Origin: Eudorina sp. 2006-703-Eu-15
Taxonomy: Eukaryota; Chlorophyta; Chlorophyceae; Chlamydomonadales; Volvocaceae
Assembly (NCBI GenBank): GCA_003117195.1
Contig: BDSI01000009.1
Span: 496,001-560,000, forward strand
Reading direction: 5' to 3'
Length of the DNA: 64,000 bases
The notes below the pieces were generated by a model, which did no database searches, had not been told where the DNA came from, and worked only from the letters and a program-made list of their open reading frames with translations. Both the position numbers and the translations under genes were made by a program. This document shows, in pieces, positions 11,001 through 22,697 of this stretch; position 1 is the first letter of the stretch, and every line of letters starts with the position of its first letter.

Positions 11001-14000
11001 TACCTGACCAGCTACTCGGACTACGTAACCCGGCTGCTTGACAAGTGGGTCCGGGGAGGGGAGGGGTTATGACTAGGGTTACAGGAAGTTGGAGGACGTG
11101 TTGGTAGACAGGTGGAGGAGGGCAGGCGACCCGTGGGTCGGGAGGGACGTGAGGTGCATGCAGTACGGAGTGGAGGGAGGGAGGAGTGGGGGTTAGCGGG
11201 GTTGGGGTGGGAGGGGGAGGGGGAGGGGGAGGGCAATGTCGCTGCTGTCCGTGGCAGCCCTGACGGACGGAGCCCTGCTGGTTGGTTGATTGGGTTGATT
11301 GGTTGGTTAATTGGTTGGTTGGTTGATGGTTTTCCTTGCCTGCCAGCTTGCTGTTGCCAGTGCGAGACGGCCGGAGCCCTCCACGATTGGTGATACCACA
11401 CGTTTGCTTGCTTTTATGTCTTTGTACGGGACCCGAGGAACCCGCTGTGTTTAGAAAAGATACCCGCCCGACCGCTGTGTGTTGGGGGGTCGCCGCCTCA
11501 TGCGCCAGGTGGATGAGCGCGGGCGGGTCTGCTTGCGGCGGACTGGCCTCACCTTGTACGACCCCGGGGGGTTTGGCCTGGTACCGCACCCCAGGCGCAG
11601 CCCGCTACGCAGGTACGGCACCCCAGGGCCCCACTGCATGTTGGCTCCAGGGCGGGTGGGTCCCAGTCCCCGGGGTGGGTGGGTGGGTGGGTGGCAGGCG
11701 CACAAGGCTACAGCCGAGTCGCGGTCCATTGAGCACACGCGCCCCACCGCCAGCGCACCGGTACCCGGCAAAGAAATGCCGTTATGGTGCCTCGTTTTGT
11801 TTCGGGGCTCGAGGTCCCAACGGTATCGTTGCTGTGGCGATGGCAACGGTGATGCGCTTGTCATCACCGTTACAAGAGCAAGGGTGCTGGCGAGGGTGCT
11901 TTGTTGTGTCACATGTCATGCCCCGAGTTGCTGCGCCTTGCTGCTGCCCCGGTTGCCTCCTCGGCCCCTGCTGTCGCAGCCAACACGGCGATGGTGGCAC
12001 TGGCCGCCGCCCGGCGCCTGCTCGTCGCCTCCTCCTCCGGCAGCAGCAGCAGCAGCGGCTCCCCCTACTCGGAGGATCCGGCTGTGGTGGGGCTGCAGTG
12101 CTGGGCGGTGCGACAGGTGGCTTACCTGGCTGGGGCCAACCCGAACAATCAGTCCTTCGTAGTGGGCTTCAGGTGCGGTGGGGGTGGCGGTGGGGAGGGG
12201 GGACCGCCTGGGGTCCGAGGGGGTCTGGGGGGAAGGGATGCCGCAGTGAGGGAGGGGGGAGATGCCGAAGGGTTTAGGATGTGGCGGATGAGTATTACAT
12301 AATGACATAATGAGGTACAACAGCTGGCGGGCGGGTTTCGAACGCGTACGGGGGAAGCTCGAAAGCCTTACAACCCTCCCCTGCAAACCTGCCCCGACCG
12401 CCCGGAGGCCCCCACCCCCGCACCCGGTACACAGCCGCCCGGCCTGTCTGCCCTCACTGAGGCCGGGCTGCCCTGCCTACCTGCCCTCGCCCCGACCGGA
12501 CCTGCCCCGACCCGCTGCTGCCTCCCATCCCCCTGTCCCACCCCAACCCCCCCGCAGGCCCACCCCCTTCCATCGGGCGCCCGAGCAGCCGCACCACCGC
12601 AGCTCCAGCTGCAGCCCCGACTACGCCACCCCCTGCGACTGGCCCTCCCTGGACGCCCCCTGCCCCAACCCCAGCCCCCTGGCGGGGGCCCTGGTGGGGG
12701 GACCCAACTGGGACGACTCCTTCCCCGACGTCCGCTGCGATGATGTACTGTACGGCAGCCGGGTGTCGGTGGAGTTCAACGCCGGGTTCACATCCGCGCT
12801 GGCGGTGGGTGGGTGGGTGGTTGAGGGCCGTTGACAGCGGTTGGTGGGTGGGTGGGTGGTTGTCTTTTGCTTTGGTGGGATGGATGGTCGCGGGGTGTCG
12901 TCCGCTTCGGCATCCCGCGAGGGGCCAGGGGGGTGGCTGCCCGTTGGGGGGCTGCGGATCGGATCCATGTCTCCAGGGAGGCAGCGCAACGGACAGATGG
13001 CGGGATGGGCATGGCTGTGGTGGGAGGCCGGCGGGCGAGCTGTTGGACCCGGACAATGGCAAAGGGATTGGCGATGGTGGGTCCATTTTCAGTAGCTCCA
13101 GGGCGGGTCCAGGAGGGCCCTCACGGGACCAGTGGCCTGGGGACGAGGGGCCAAGTGGCGGCGCGAGGACGCAGCCGGGACCGCGAGGAAGCAGCGCAGC
13201 GGCCCCCGCACAACCCACCCACCACTCTCCCACCCTACCACCCAAACAAGCCAATGGACAATGTGAGGCCGCCCGAAAATCTAAGCCTTAGTGGACACTG
13301 CGTACTGCACACCAGCATGCCTCGCCATCTCCCACCCTCCACCCAATACACCAGCCGGATCTCGCCTCACGCTCTTCAGCTCAAACCCCCGCCTCCTCCC
13401 CCCGCCTCCTCCTCCCCCGCGTCCCTCCTCCAACGCCCCAGGGCCTGACGGACTTGGAGGTGGAGCTCCAGGGCAGGTCCTGCTCCTGGATGAGCTACTG
13501 CAACTCCGCATGCAACATGCCCTCGCCGCCCCTGCCGCCGTCGCCGCAACCGCCCACGCCACCGCCATCGCCCTCCCGGCCGCCATCGCCCGCCCCGCCG
13601 CCCCCGACCCCCCTCCCCACGCCCCGGCCGTCCACCGCGCCACCGCCCTCCTCCAACGGCACCGTCTGCAGCGCCACCGACACCGCGTGTCTGCAGTGCG
13701 CGGGCGGGGGCGCCTTCGCCGACCCCGCCGCCTGCCGTACATGTGTGACGACGCTCCGGAGCCTGGGTCAGGATCCCTGGCGCTGCATGGCCTGTGGCGG
13801 CAGCGGCGATGTGACGATGCAGGGCATCTGTCTGAATGAGTGCGTGCCGGCCACTGTACGGAAAGGTGGGTGCGGTGCGAGTGTAGCAGGAGGGAGGGGG
13901 CTCGGGGAAGGGCTGGAGGGCAGGCTGTGCGTCGGGGTGGGTGGGAACGGAGTGGTGGGGTTTCGGAGCGGAGTCGGTAGTGCGGTGCAGTCAGGTCCTC

Positions 14001-17000
14001 CTCCGCTTCGGCCTCGCACAATTCCTCCAACCCTCTCTCTCTCCCCCGTTCCTCTCGCTCTCCCCCGCTCCTTTCCCGCCCCTCTCCCCCCTCTCGCTCT
14101 CCCCCCTCCCTCCCCTGTCCAGGCACCGACTGGAGCTGCTCCCAGTACTGCATGAACCCCTCCGTCCTGGGCACCAACGCCACCCTGTCTCGGGCGTGTG
14201 GCGCGTGTGTGGCGGCGGTGACCAACCCGTGGGACTGTTTCTACTGCATGATGGTGAGGCGGCGGCGGAGGTGGTGGAGGCGGGAGGGTGGGGGGAAGAG
14301 ACCTAGGAGCGCTCGGAAGCCTGAACGGCGGGCCTGAGGGTTGCATCTGGTCTGAGAGCCCATTCCGCTGCTTTCTTTCACAGTTCGCAGCATTGGCGAC
14401 AGCAGCAGCAAGCTGTTCTCGCCGCCTGGTTATGCTCTTACCCCTCCCCCGTCCTTGCGCATTTGCAACGCGGAGTGGTTTCGGTTCACCCTCCCCGTTT
14501 CTTTCCCCTCCCCCCCACCTCCCCGTGCCCTCCTCCCCATGCCTGCTCCCGTTTGAGCCTCCCCGGTTCTCGCAACCCGCCTCACCTCTTGGTCGCATTT
14601 CCTCCACTTGACCCCATCCCCCCGCTCCTCCTCCTCCTGCACTCCCGCTCTTGAAACACACACGCACACCTCGCGTCCCAAACCCTTGCCTTCCCCCCCT
14701 CAGGTGACCTCTTCCCTGGCGGACCCCGACGCCGCCCGCGCGGACTGCATCTCCTGCGTCACCACCACCAGCCTGGGCTCCTGGGCCTGCGGCGAGTGCG
14801 CCAAGAAGCCCACCGCCGCCGAGAGGGCCGCCTGCATCAGCGCCGCCCCCACCCCCTCCTCCTCCTCCTCCTCGCCCCCTCCGCCCCCGTCCTCCGCACC
14901 GCCACCCGCCTCGACCTCCCCTTCACCTCCCACCTCCTCACCGCCACCGTTCCCGCCCATGCCCGCCAACTGCTCGGCCAACGACTGGGCCTGCCAGCAG
15001 TGCGCTCAGCCCGCCTTCGCGGCCGCCCGCAGCGCCTGTCGCACCTGTGTGTACTCTGTGGAGCAGCTGGGGCGCAACCCGTGGGGCTGCCTGGCGTGCG
15101 GCTACGGCGCCTCCACGGATGCGGGGCTCCAGGGGGTGTGCATGACGGAGTGCGTGCCGGGAGCAGTCCTGAAGGGTGAGGGGTCGGAAGTATAGGGAGG
15201 GAGGGGGGGAGGGAGGGAGGGAAGGGCTGTACTTATTACAGGGGATTTCGGCAGCACGGGGACCGTTTCCGGGTGGGGAGCAGCGAAACGTCCGGTGTTG
15301 CGCGATCCTCTTTGGCAGCCTCAGCCCTATTTCCTGTATCCCCTCCTCCCTAAGGCACCCCACGGGATGGGGTATCGGTATCCCTGGAGTGGCGCAGCAG
15401 CAGCAGTAGCGCCGAGAGGGAGGAGAGAATTCGCCATCGTCTCGAATGTGATATGTTTGACTTCCCTACACGACTTCACCTGGGGACTTAAGTTGCGGGC
15501 GTCCAGTGGAACGTCCGAATCGACGTCACTGCGTTAGTTGATGTGTGTTTTTCCATCCCCACATCCCCTCTCGCTCTCCCCCCCACTCTCGCTCTCCTCC
15601 CCCTCTTCCCCCTGACCAGGCGCCGACTGGAGCTGCTCCCAGTACTGCATGTCGCCCGGCCTCGTCGGCACCAACGCCACGTTGGCGCGGGAGTGCGCTG
15701 GCTGCGTGCGGGCGGCGTCCAACCCCTGGGACTGCTCCTACTGCATGCAGGTAAGTGCAAGGGGGGCAGCTGCTGAGGGGGGGGATCCGGTGGGGCCGGT
15801 GGGGTGACCTCCGGGGGAATGTCCATCCAGTGCCGGATCTAGCAGGTGCCCCCTGGCTGGGTCTGCCCGACTGCCCCGGGTGCGTCACGGGTGCCGCGTT
15901 GCTTCCCCCAGGCAGGTACGGCCCCACCAGCGGCGCCTCCGCTGCTGCAGCTGCTGCAGCCACGCAAACTGGCCCTGCCGAGCCGCTGCAAGCCTCCTGC
16001 CCGCAACCCCAGCCCATGCCAAAATCGTCGATAATCCAGCTCTCTTCCCCCACTTGCCGCCTCTACCCTCCAAACCCATCACCAAACCACCCCACACACT
16101 CATCCCAGGTGGCGGCCACGCAGCCCTACCCCGACGCCGCCCGCACGGACTGCATCTCCTGCGTCACCACCACCAGCCTGGGCTCCTGGGCCTGCGGCGA
16201 GTGCGCCAAGAAGCCCACCGCCGCGGAGAGGGCCGCCTGCATCAGCCCCCCGCCGCCCTCCCCGCCCTACTCGAACAACGCCACATGCGACCCGAGCCAG
16301 TGGGCCTGTCAGCAGTGCGACTCGGCGGCCGGCATCACCGCCCGGGCGGCCTGCAGGTCTTGCGTGTCGCTGATGAGGAGCGCGGGGCTGGATGGCTCCA
16401 AGTGCCTGGCGTGCGGCAACGCGGGGGTGGCGGACTCGACGATGCAGGAGATCTGCCTGGCCGAGTGCGTCCCCGCCACGGCGGCCAAAGGTGGGTGTAG
16501 TGGCGGGCTGCGGTGGGAGGGGCGGGCAGCGGTGGGAGAGGTGGGGCTGGAAGGCTGTGGGGTGGGGTGGGGTAGGCGAGGGGCAGGACGGACGAGTTGG
16601 GGCGGACAGCAACAGGACGGCGAGGGCGGTTGGGGGGCGGAATGAGCGCCCCCGGGGGCTGCAGGGGCTGTGTGCGGGTCCAGACCGGCCCCGCAGCACC
16701 GCCCATGGGCTCGGAGACCGGAGAGACCCACACACCAACAAGAAAATCAACAACAACGATCATGCAACGTTATGACATAAGGTACCTAAGGGTGATTATT
16801 TATTACAAAACAACAACCGCATTGGGGCGGGGACCAAGGCGCTGCGATCCTGCTCGGCATTACCCTCGTTGCTCACCGACAGCAGCGCTGGGCATGTGCG
16901 CGCAAGGTGGTCTGAACTGAAGGTGGACCTCGCCCTGCCGCCTGGCGCAACTACCTTCCGCGCCCATGCCCCCTCCCCCCCGCCTGACCCGCCTGACCCG

Positions 17001-18096
17001 CAGCCGCCGACTTCGCCTGCACCCAGTACTGCATGAGCCCCTCTCTTGTGGGCACCAACGCCACCCGCTCCCGGCAGTGCGGCGCGTGTGTGGCGGCGGT
17101 GACAAACCCGTGGGACTGCAACTACTGCATGACGGTACGGAAGTCGTACGGAGGAAACGTGACCCAGTCGCGGCCCAGTCGCCGGGCGCGACCCTTGAGC
17201 ACGCTGCCTTGCCATCAGACCCAATCGACGGGACACACACGCGTGCGCACGCACGCAGCACTGTGGTCACATTCTCTGAGGATCGTGTATTGCCACATGC
17301 CGTACGGAGGTGCACGTGCATGCCGTGTTACTGCTACTGCCACTGCTATGCGACAGCGCTCGTGTGCGTGTGCGAGCTGATGGGTGATGGCGCTTGTATG
17401 ACGCGCTGTCGTGTGGGATGACGTGTGGGAGGACATGTGGGATGACATGTGGTGGGATGACATTCATTCATTCATTCATTTATTCATCCATTCATTTATT
17501 CATGGGATACCTGGAGATGAAGTTGTGGTGCGTTACCTATACGCCCTACCTGGTGGTCCCAGCCAGGTCTCAGCCCGTGAAGTAACGGGCCCGTGAGGTA
17601 AAGATAACCTCTGATGACAGGCCGCCTACCCGCCCCCCCGCTGCCCTACCAAGGGCCCACTCGGCCGGTGTCCCTCGTTGTCTACCGTCTGATGCACCCT
17701 CCCCCCCAGATAGCGGTTGGGGCCATCTAGCTTCTCACACGCACCTCCGAACACGTGCCGCCGAACACGCGCCGCCGGTCCGGCCTCCGAACACTACTCG
17801 GTCATCCCCCCCCTCAGGTGACCTCTTCCCTGGCGGACCCCGACGCCGCCCGCGCGGACTGCATCTCCTGCGTCACCACCACCAGCCTGGGCTCCTGGGC
17901 CTGCGGCGAGTGCGCCAAGAAGCCCACCGCTGCGGAGAGGGCCGCATGCATCAGCGCCGCCCCTCCGACCGCCGCGGGTCGCCGCCGGGCGGCGCAGCAG
18001 GAGGAGGCGGAGGCGGAGGGGGGCCAGCACCAGCAGCACCAGCAGATGCAGAAACAGATGCGGCAGCAGCAGGAGCAGTGCAAGGAGGCTTACTAG
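8034..18096 (+). CDS. Secreted GH9 endoglucanase-like protein with triplicated Cys-rich modules
   Basis: Exons: 8034-8176, 8276-8427, 8834-9030, 9427-9570, 9972-10102, 10372-10461, 10838-11044, 11509-11612, 11980-12172, 12558-12804, 13442-13865, 14123-14253, 14704-15175, 15620-15750, 16109-16490, 17004-17134, 17818-18096 (about 1185 aa). Exon 1 encodes a signal peptide (NLVSFSCLCFFSSLCVLAVA); its donor joins in phase to FYEAQMSGDIP. GH9 motifs follow: DLSGGWYDGGD (Asp96, Asp99), LSWDN, TPGGL, QPHHR (466-468), NAGFTSALA. The normal proton donor Glu is replaced by Arg522. After a Pro-rich linker come three sets of Cys-rich modules (537-1185): a CxxC block ending in ECVPA, a block ending NPWDCxYCM, and a block with CISCVTTTSLGSWACGEC. 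The tail is Gln-rich. GH9 enzymes cleave beta-1,4-glucans; activity here is doubtful. Confidence 0.9.
9155..9240 (+). repeat. Intronic repeat copy 1 (GH9 intron 3)
   Basis: Contains GGCGCC, then TTGGCCCCTCGCACATCACG, then a CTGCTCTGCCTGC block and a CA-rich tail. It matches the copy at 10725-10800 in intron 6 of the same gene, so the two introns share a duplicated segment. Confidence 0.6.
10690..10825 (+). repeat. Intronic repeat copy 2 (GH9 intron 6) with CA tract
   Basis: Contains GTATACTATA, TCGGGCGCC, CGGCCCCTCGCATATCACGC and CTGTTCTGCCTGCCTG, followed by a long CA/CATA microsatellite. It parallels the copy in intron 3, including a GTATACTATTGGGCGCC start there. Confidence 0.6.
17461..17503 (+). 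repeat. (CATT)n microsatellite in the last GH9 intron
   Basis: An imperfect CATT/TATT run preceded by short GGGATGACATGTGG-type tandem units. The tail type equals that of the LINEs here, but the diagnostic GGGGTCCGCTGTAA terminus is absent, so it is called a simple repeat. Confidence 0.7.
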
Positions 18097-20944
18097 CATA
18101 GTAGATGCCAGCCCTTGGCGTCGCTGGAGATTATGGTGCTGTGCGATATGCCAACGGGACCTTTGCTCTCTGGCAGTCAGCGCAGTCTGGAATGTGCTTG
18201 CTACTATTCTTTCCCTCACGGCAACCCCTCCCCTCAGTAGCTGTCCCCCAGTTTGCAATGTACCGACTTCTTCCCCTCCTCCCGGGGCAGCTACACGGAA
18301 AGTCCGAACGCCCAGCGCCAGAAGGGAGGAAGCGCCTGAACAGCCCGGAGGAGATCACGGTCGCTGCTCAAGCTCGTTGGAGTCCAGGAGGTAAGACGTT
18401 CTCCCCAGGCGGCCCGCAGTTGGCTCATGTATACCTACTACCCGGACAGGGCGGTGTAGACGCACGATGTCGCCGGTCGGGCGGGTTTCTTTTCCAAACA
18501 CACGACGTCGCCGTCTTCATCGTTCGGGGGGGGCCCTCACCGCGGATGGAGGTGGCGGCGGCGGTAGCGGGTGGTACCGGTGGATTGGTGATGGCGGCGA
18601 CGGCGATTTACGTGGAGTGATGGGAGCCCTAGGGTTCCCCCGCATCGCCATTTCGCCTTGGCAGCCACAGTCGCCCGAGGCGGGTCCTGCCTGTGCGGCG
18701 GCACAACTACATTCTACATACCGTGTGTTTATGGATCGGGGGGGGGTGGTCCTGGTCGCGGTCTGGGATCTGTCTTGGATCCGCTCCCCCGGCGAATCAC
18801 GATCTGGACGGTTTATTTTTCGCCGCATCCCTGCATGCTGCTGCTGCTGCTGCGGTGGCGTAAGTGCGGGCCGTACTGTGTGGCGCATGGGTGGGTGGGG
18901 TGCCCGTTTTGAGGTCCGCGACCCGGTGGTCGGGCCCACCGCGGACCAGGCCAGGCCTGGCCTGGTCTGGCTTGGTCGACAGCCGGCCACAGCCGTACTT
19001 TTCGGTTGACCACAACCCTCTCCACACAAGTCCTCAGGTATATATACGTTGTCGTACTTTATTTGGACCATGCGAGCGCTGCAACTAACGTGCCGTACGT
19101 ACAGCCGCACCTGTACCGAACCCCAATCGCACACTTGCTGTCACCATCTCTACGTGCTTGCTTGTGTTTGCGTGCACCGCCATTATTGCGCGTACGTCTT
19201 GGAGGCACTTCGCAGCGACACCGCGTCGTCATTCGTAATCCTGAAGTGCGGAGGCCACCAGCCTGTCGCGAATCCTGCTTAATTGCTTGAATTAGAATCA
19301 AACCACGCGTCACCGCGCTTTGCTGTCGTTCGTGCGTGTGAGTACGCGTGTGTTTGTGTCGGGGGTGGAGCAAAATGCTCGGACTCTGTTGCGCTCGTGT
19401 GCGTGTCCATGTCTTGGATGTACAAGATAATTGAGCAGCGCAAAGCGAAAGTCCAGCTTGACAGGTGACGGCGTGACGCAGGTTATATGGAAATTGACAA
19501 CGCCCTGTATTGTATGTGTTTGCGTGTGTGTTATGGTTTTCGTGGCATACCGGTTGCTGCCCATTGTTAAGGATGTTGCAGCTGCCCGTGTATGTTCCGG
19601 TCTGACCCGCAGCGCGGGTTGTGTGGCGCCATGACCGCCTGCTTGTCTATCGATCTGCGTTGTGCGGCGACAAACAGCGGGTCGGTTCAGCCGGCAATCG
19701 CGCCCTCCACTGGTCAAGTCACATCCCGCAATGCAGGAATCTTCTAAGCGAACTCCAATCCGCGGGCGGGCTGTTGCGGGTGGTGTGGTGGGTCGGGCGC
19801 GTCGCGCATGGGCACACGGCACGGCGAGCTGTCGAGCCGTACATGAATGACTTGCAGTAGCTCGGGTTCGACGAGGGGCAGCCGATGGGGCGGACGGACG
19901 AGGAGGTAGGGGCCGTGCGTGCGTGGGTTCGCAGTCGACCCGGCAGCGGCACCGTCGACCCGCCGGCGATTCCTAGACCTAGAAAAGCTTGTAACCTTGT
20001 GTGGCCATAGGGTGCGCTACGGAGCGCCCCACTGGTCTGCACTGCTCTGCTCTGCAATCGTGTGGTCGGGCGTGTGTGGGGTGGGCGGTGGGGTGGGGTG
20101 GGTGGTGGGGTGGGGTGGGTGGTAGGGTGGGGTGGGCGGTAGGGTGGGGTGTGTCCGGCGCCCGGGTCTCTCTCGTTGCGTACTTATGAAGCATCACATC
20201 GATCCACTTAGGCACTGCTAGAATCGGATCCTACGCTGTGCTGTTTGGTGCCTGTTTAGGATACTGGTCAGGTCCGCTGCATAATAATGGCGCCCACTGG
20301 CGCCCAGCCACTGACGGCTGTGTGGGCGATTTACCTATCTGCTGGGGTTTCGGAGGACGTCTCTGACGGTGGCTTCTATGGCTTGGGGTGGGGGGAATGG
20401 TGCGTGCAGAAGTGCGGCCGCATTTGTCGGGGGGAGAGCAAAGTTGTTTTGGGTCGCCCTCTTTGGTGCCTGATGCTATAGCGGCTCACCGAATATGCCA
20501 TCATCCACTTTGTAGTACAATAAATCTGGAATCTAAACCTAGAATTGGTTCATATTATGGCCCGCGCGCGACAACTACGCGGTTTAATACGTAACTCTTT
20601 GCTACAGCCGGTGCCCAGCCGTAGCTAGGAGCGGTAGGAGTTATTCATCTCTGGACGATCTGTCCAGTGGTACCGGTATTCGCTAGGAACAGTATCCTGA
20701 TGTTGGGTTGATGGTGCGCATTTTCGCGGAGATGCGTAAGCCCATCTTTACACTTTGGTATACTCTGCTTATGGTTGGGGACTTTGTATCTAGCAGTTTA
20801 TTGTTGCTGTCTGTTGACTGTACGAACTGTATGTGCGTTAGTTGGCTGTACGAACCGTCAGGCCCAGTCAGATATGTAATACGGTACACGCATACCTCTG
20901 TCCCCTGCCCGCAGAATCCAACATAAATGCATCTTTCTTCTTAA
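18097..20944. other. Intergenic region downstream of the GH9 gene
   Basis: No conserved coding segment. It holds a perfect 24-bp palindrome (18944-18967), a motif block GGCGGGTTTCTTTTCCAAAC at about 18482 shared with introns elsewhere, and a GTGGG-rich tract at about 20065-20152. The nearest plus-strand TGTAA is at 19990-19994, far for the 3' UTR of the preceding gene, so its cleavage site stays undefined. Confidence 0.4.
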
Positions 20945-21200
20945 TGATGTTACAGTGGACCCCACGGGTCATCGGTGACAGCCGCACTGCAGAAACGAAA
21001 CCGCGCCACCATGGGCGCAGCCGACAGGCTACACAAGAGCACCGAAACACACCCGCACCCACGCACCCAGGGACTTCATGAAGACCAGCCATAGCCAGGG
21101 ATAAAGCCTGCTCAGGGGCAGTCACCAGTCAGCCACCGGGCAGCCCTATTAGCGAACCACCACCCCAGCAGCCACGACCGGATCTCATCTGCGGCGGTGG
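20945..21200 (-). repeat. LINE 3'-end fragment, minus strand
   Basis: Read on the minus strand it ends CACCGATGACCCGTGGGGTC followed by CACTGTAACATCATTAA. About 200 bp upstream also resemble the 3' UTR of the LINE at 1392-1927 (shared block around GCTTTATCC and a GTGGTGGT stretch). It lacks any coding part, a typical severe 5' truncation. Confidence 0.65.
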
Positions 21201-22697
21201 CCCGTAGCGACGCGCAACGGCGGCTCGCGAGTCACCATCAGGGGCCTGTCCGGACGGCCCCACCGGGTCAAGCACCTTCCTGCCCTAACAAGGGCAACCA
21301 AGGTCGATACATCACACATTCGCCCCGTTCCCCCCCCAGACGATCATCCTGCACCTTCAAGATGGGTTGGGTGGCCCCCACCGCTGACCAACCCTTACTT
21401 CCTCGGTACGCCTGGCATTGTCAGTTTGGGAACGGGCGGCGGTGGTGGGTGGTGGCGGTGGCGGAGGAGGAGGCGAGCGAGCATTGGGAGTGCACATGGT
21501 TCGGATCCAGGCCGTACAGTGCCGTACCGTTGGGCACATCGAGGTGGCGCTAGATCCAATCATGATGGCCCTCTCGGGCGTCCCGGCCCCCCGCCTCCCC
21601 GCGTCTGACAGCCGGGACGGCGTCTCCAACCCGCTACGATTTCCAGATCTGAAAGTTTTCGGTTTCGAATTATTCCCCCGGGCCGGCGCGGGACTACCTC
21701 CGGGAGTCCTCTCTGGTCTATCCCCATGCCGGGCGTGTTCCCGGGTCCCACCGTGTGCCAGGGTGGCAGCAGGGGGCGTGCGAGGCAGGGCCCCACCCCA
21801 CCCCACGGGCGCCCTGGGGCGTGGGGCGAGCGAGCTTGGACCGACACACCTCGCCGCCGCGATGTCCAAGTCGAAAGATCTGTGTGGTGTGATTCGCATT
21901 ACGTGTCCACCTGCTGGGTGTAGGATAGAGCCAACTCCGGGCACCGCCCAGCGGGGCGCGGGCGCCTCGCCGTGGCTGTCGGGTGGCCAGCGGTGGGGTG
22001 CACCCACCTAATAAAAAGCCGAACATACCATCCAAACCAAATCACACCGTGAAGCGTTGTTGGGCGATCGCGCCCGCGCGAACACAAGTACCTCGGCGTT
22101 ACTACCGTACTTGAGACTCTCCCGGTTCATTCATGGGCACGAACCGGTCGAAAGCAGACCCAGCAGCATCGTCGCATGCCTTCGCATGACACGTGCCATC
22201 GCCAAAGTGTGACTGCCGCCGCCTTCCTGAGATCCTGACCCTCCAATGGACACTCGTGTGCTGCCAACCGGGCGCCGACAACACGGCCACGATGCGGGTG
22301 GCCAAGGGTTAGGAAATCCGCAGCCGATCTGCCCACTCCGCAGTGGTGCCCGCCCGCAGCCGGCCGATCGCTCGACTGCCCCCTAGCGTCTCGGTCAACT
22401 CCACCCCACCCTCCATGCCTGCTACATGGGATCAACCCGCATTGCCCATGCCACTCCACTGCACGGTGAGGGGGGGGCCGCTGACCGTCGCACCACTATC
22501 GCCAGCAGCACTCTTGGCATTCGTCATCCTGGCATCACGGCACCTTCCTTGTCGTACCGTAGATCTAATTTCGTCTTTTCGGGCCCCACCTGGTTTCGTT
22601 CGCTTCCAGTACTGCAGCGCAGTGGATGGATAAGCGTGTGAAGGCGGCCCTTGCGGCAGGATGGAGCCTTGCCTTGAGCGGCCCACCGCCTGCAGCC
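21201..22697. other. Intergenic; downstream flank of the GCP5 gene
   Basis: The open frames on both strands are compositionally driven and show no family motif. AATAAAA occurs at about 22011 but is not the usual algal signal. I see no TGTAA on the minus strand close to the stop codon of the neighbouring gene. Confidence 0.4.

Noticed and set aside
21357..22011. Roughly 200-codon open frames on both strands
   Set aside because: High-GC composition keeps overlapping frames open; no domain motif, and no codon pattern distinguishing one frame.
22102..22459. Possible extra LINE coding remnant on the minus strand
   Set aside because: A few residues resemble the LINE C-terminus, but no Cys/His cluster or RT motif can be aligned.
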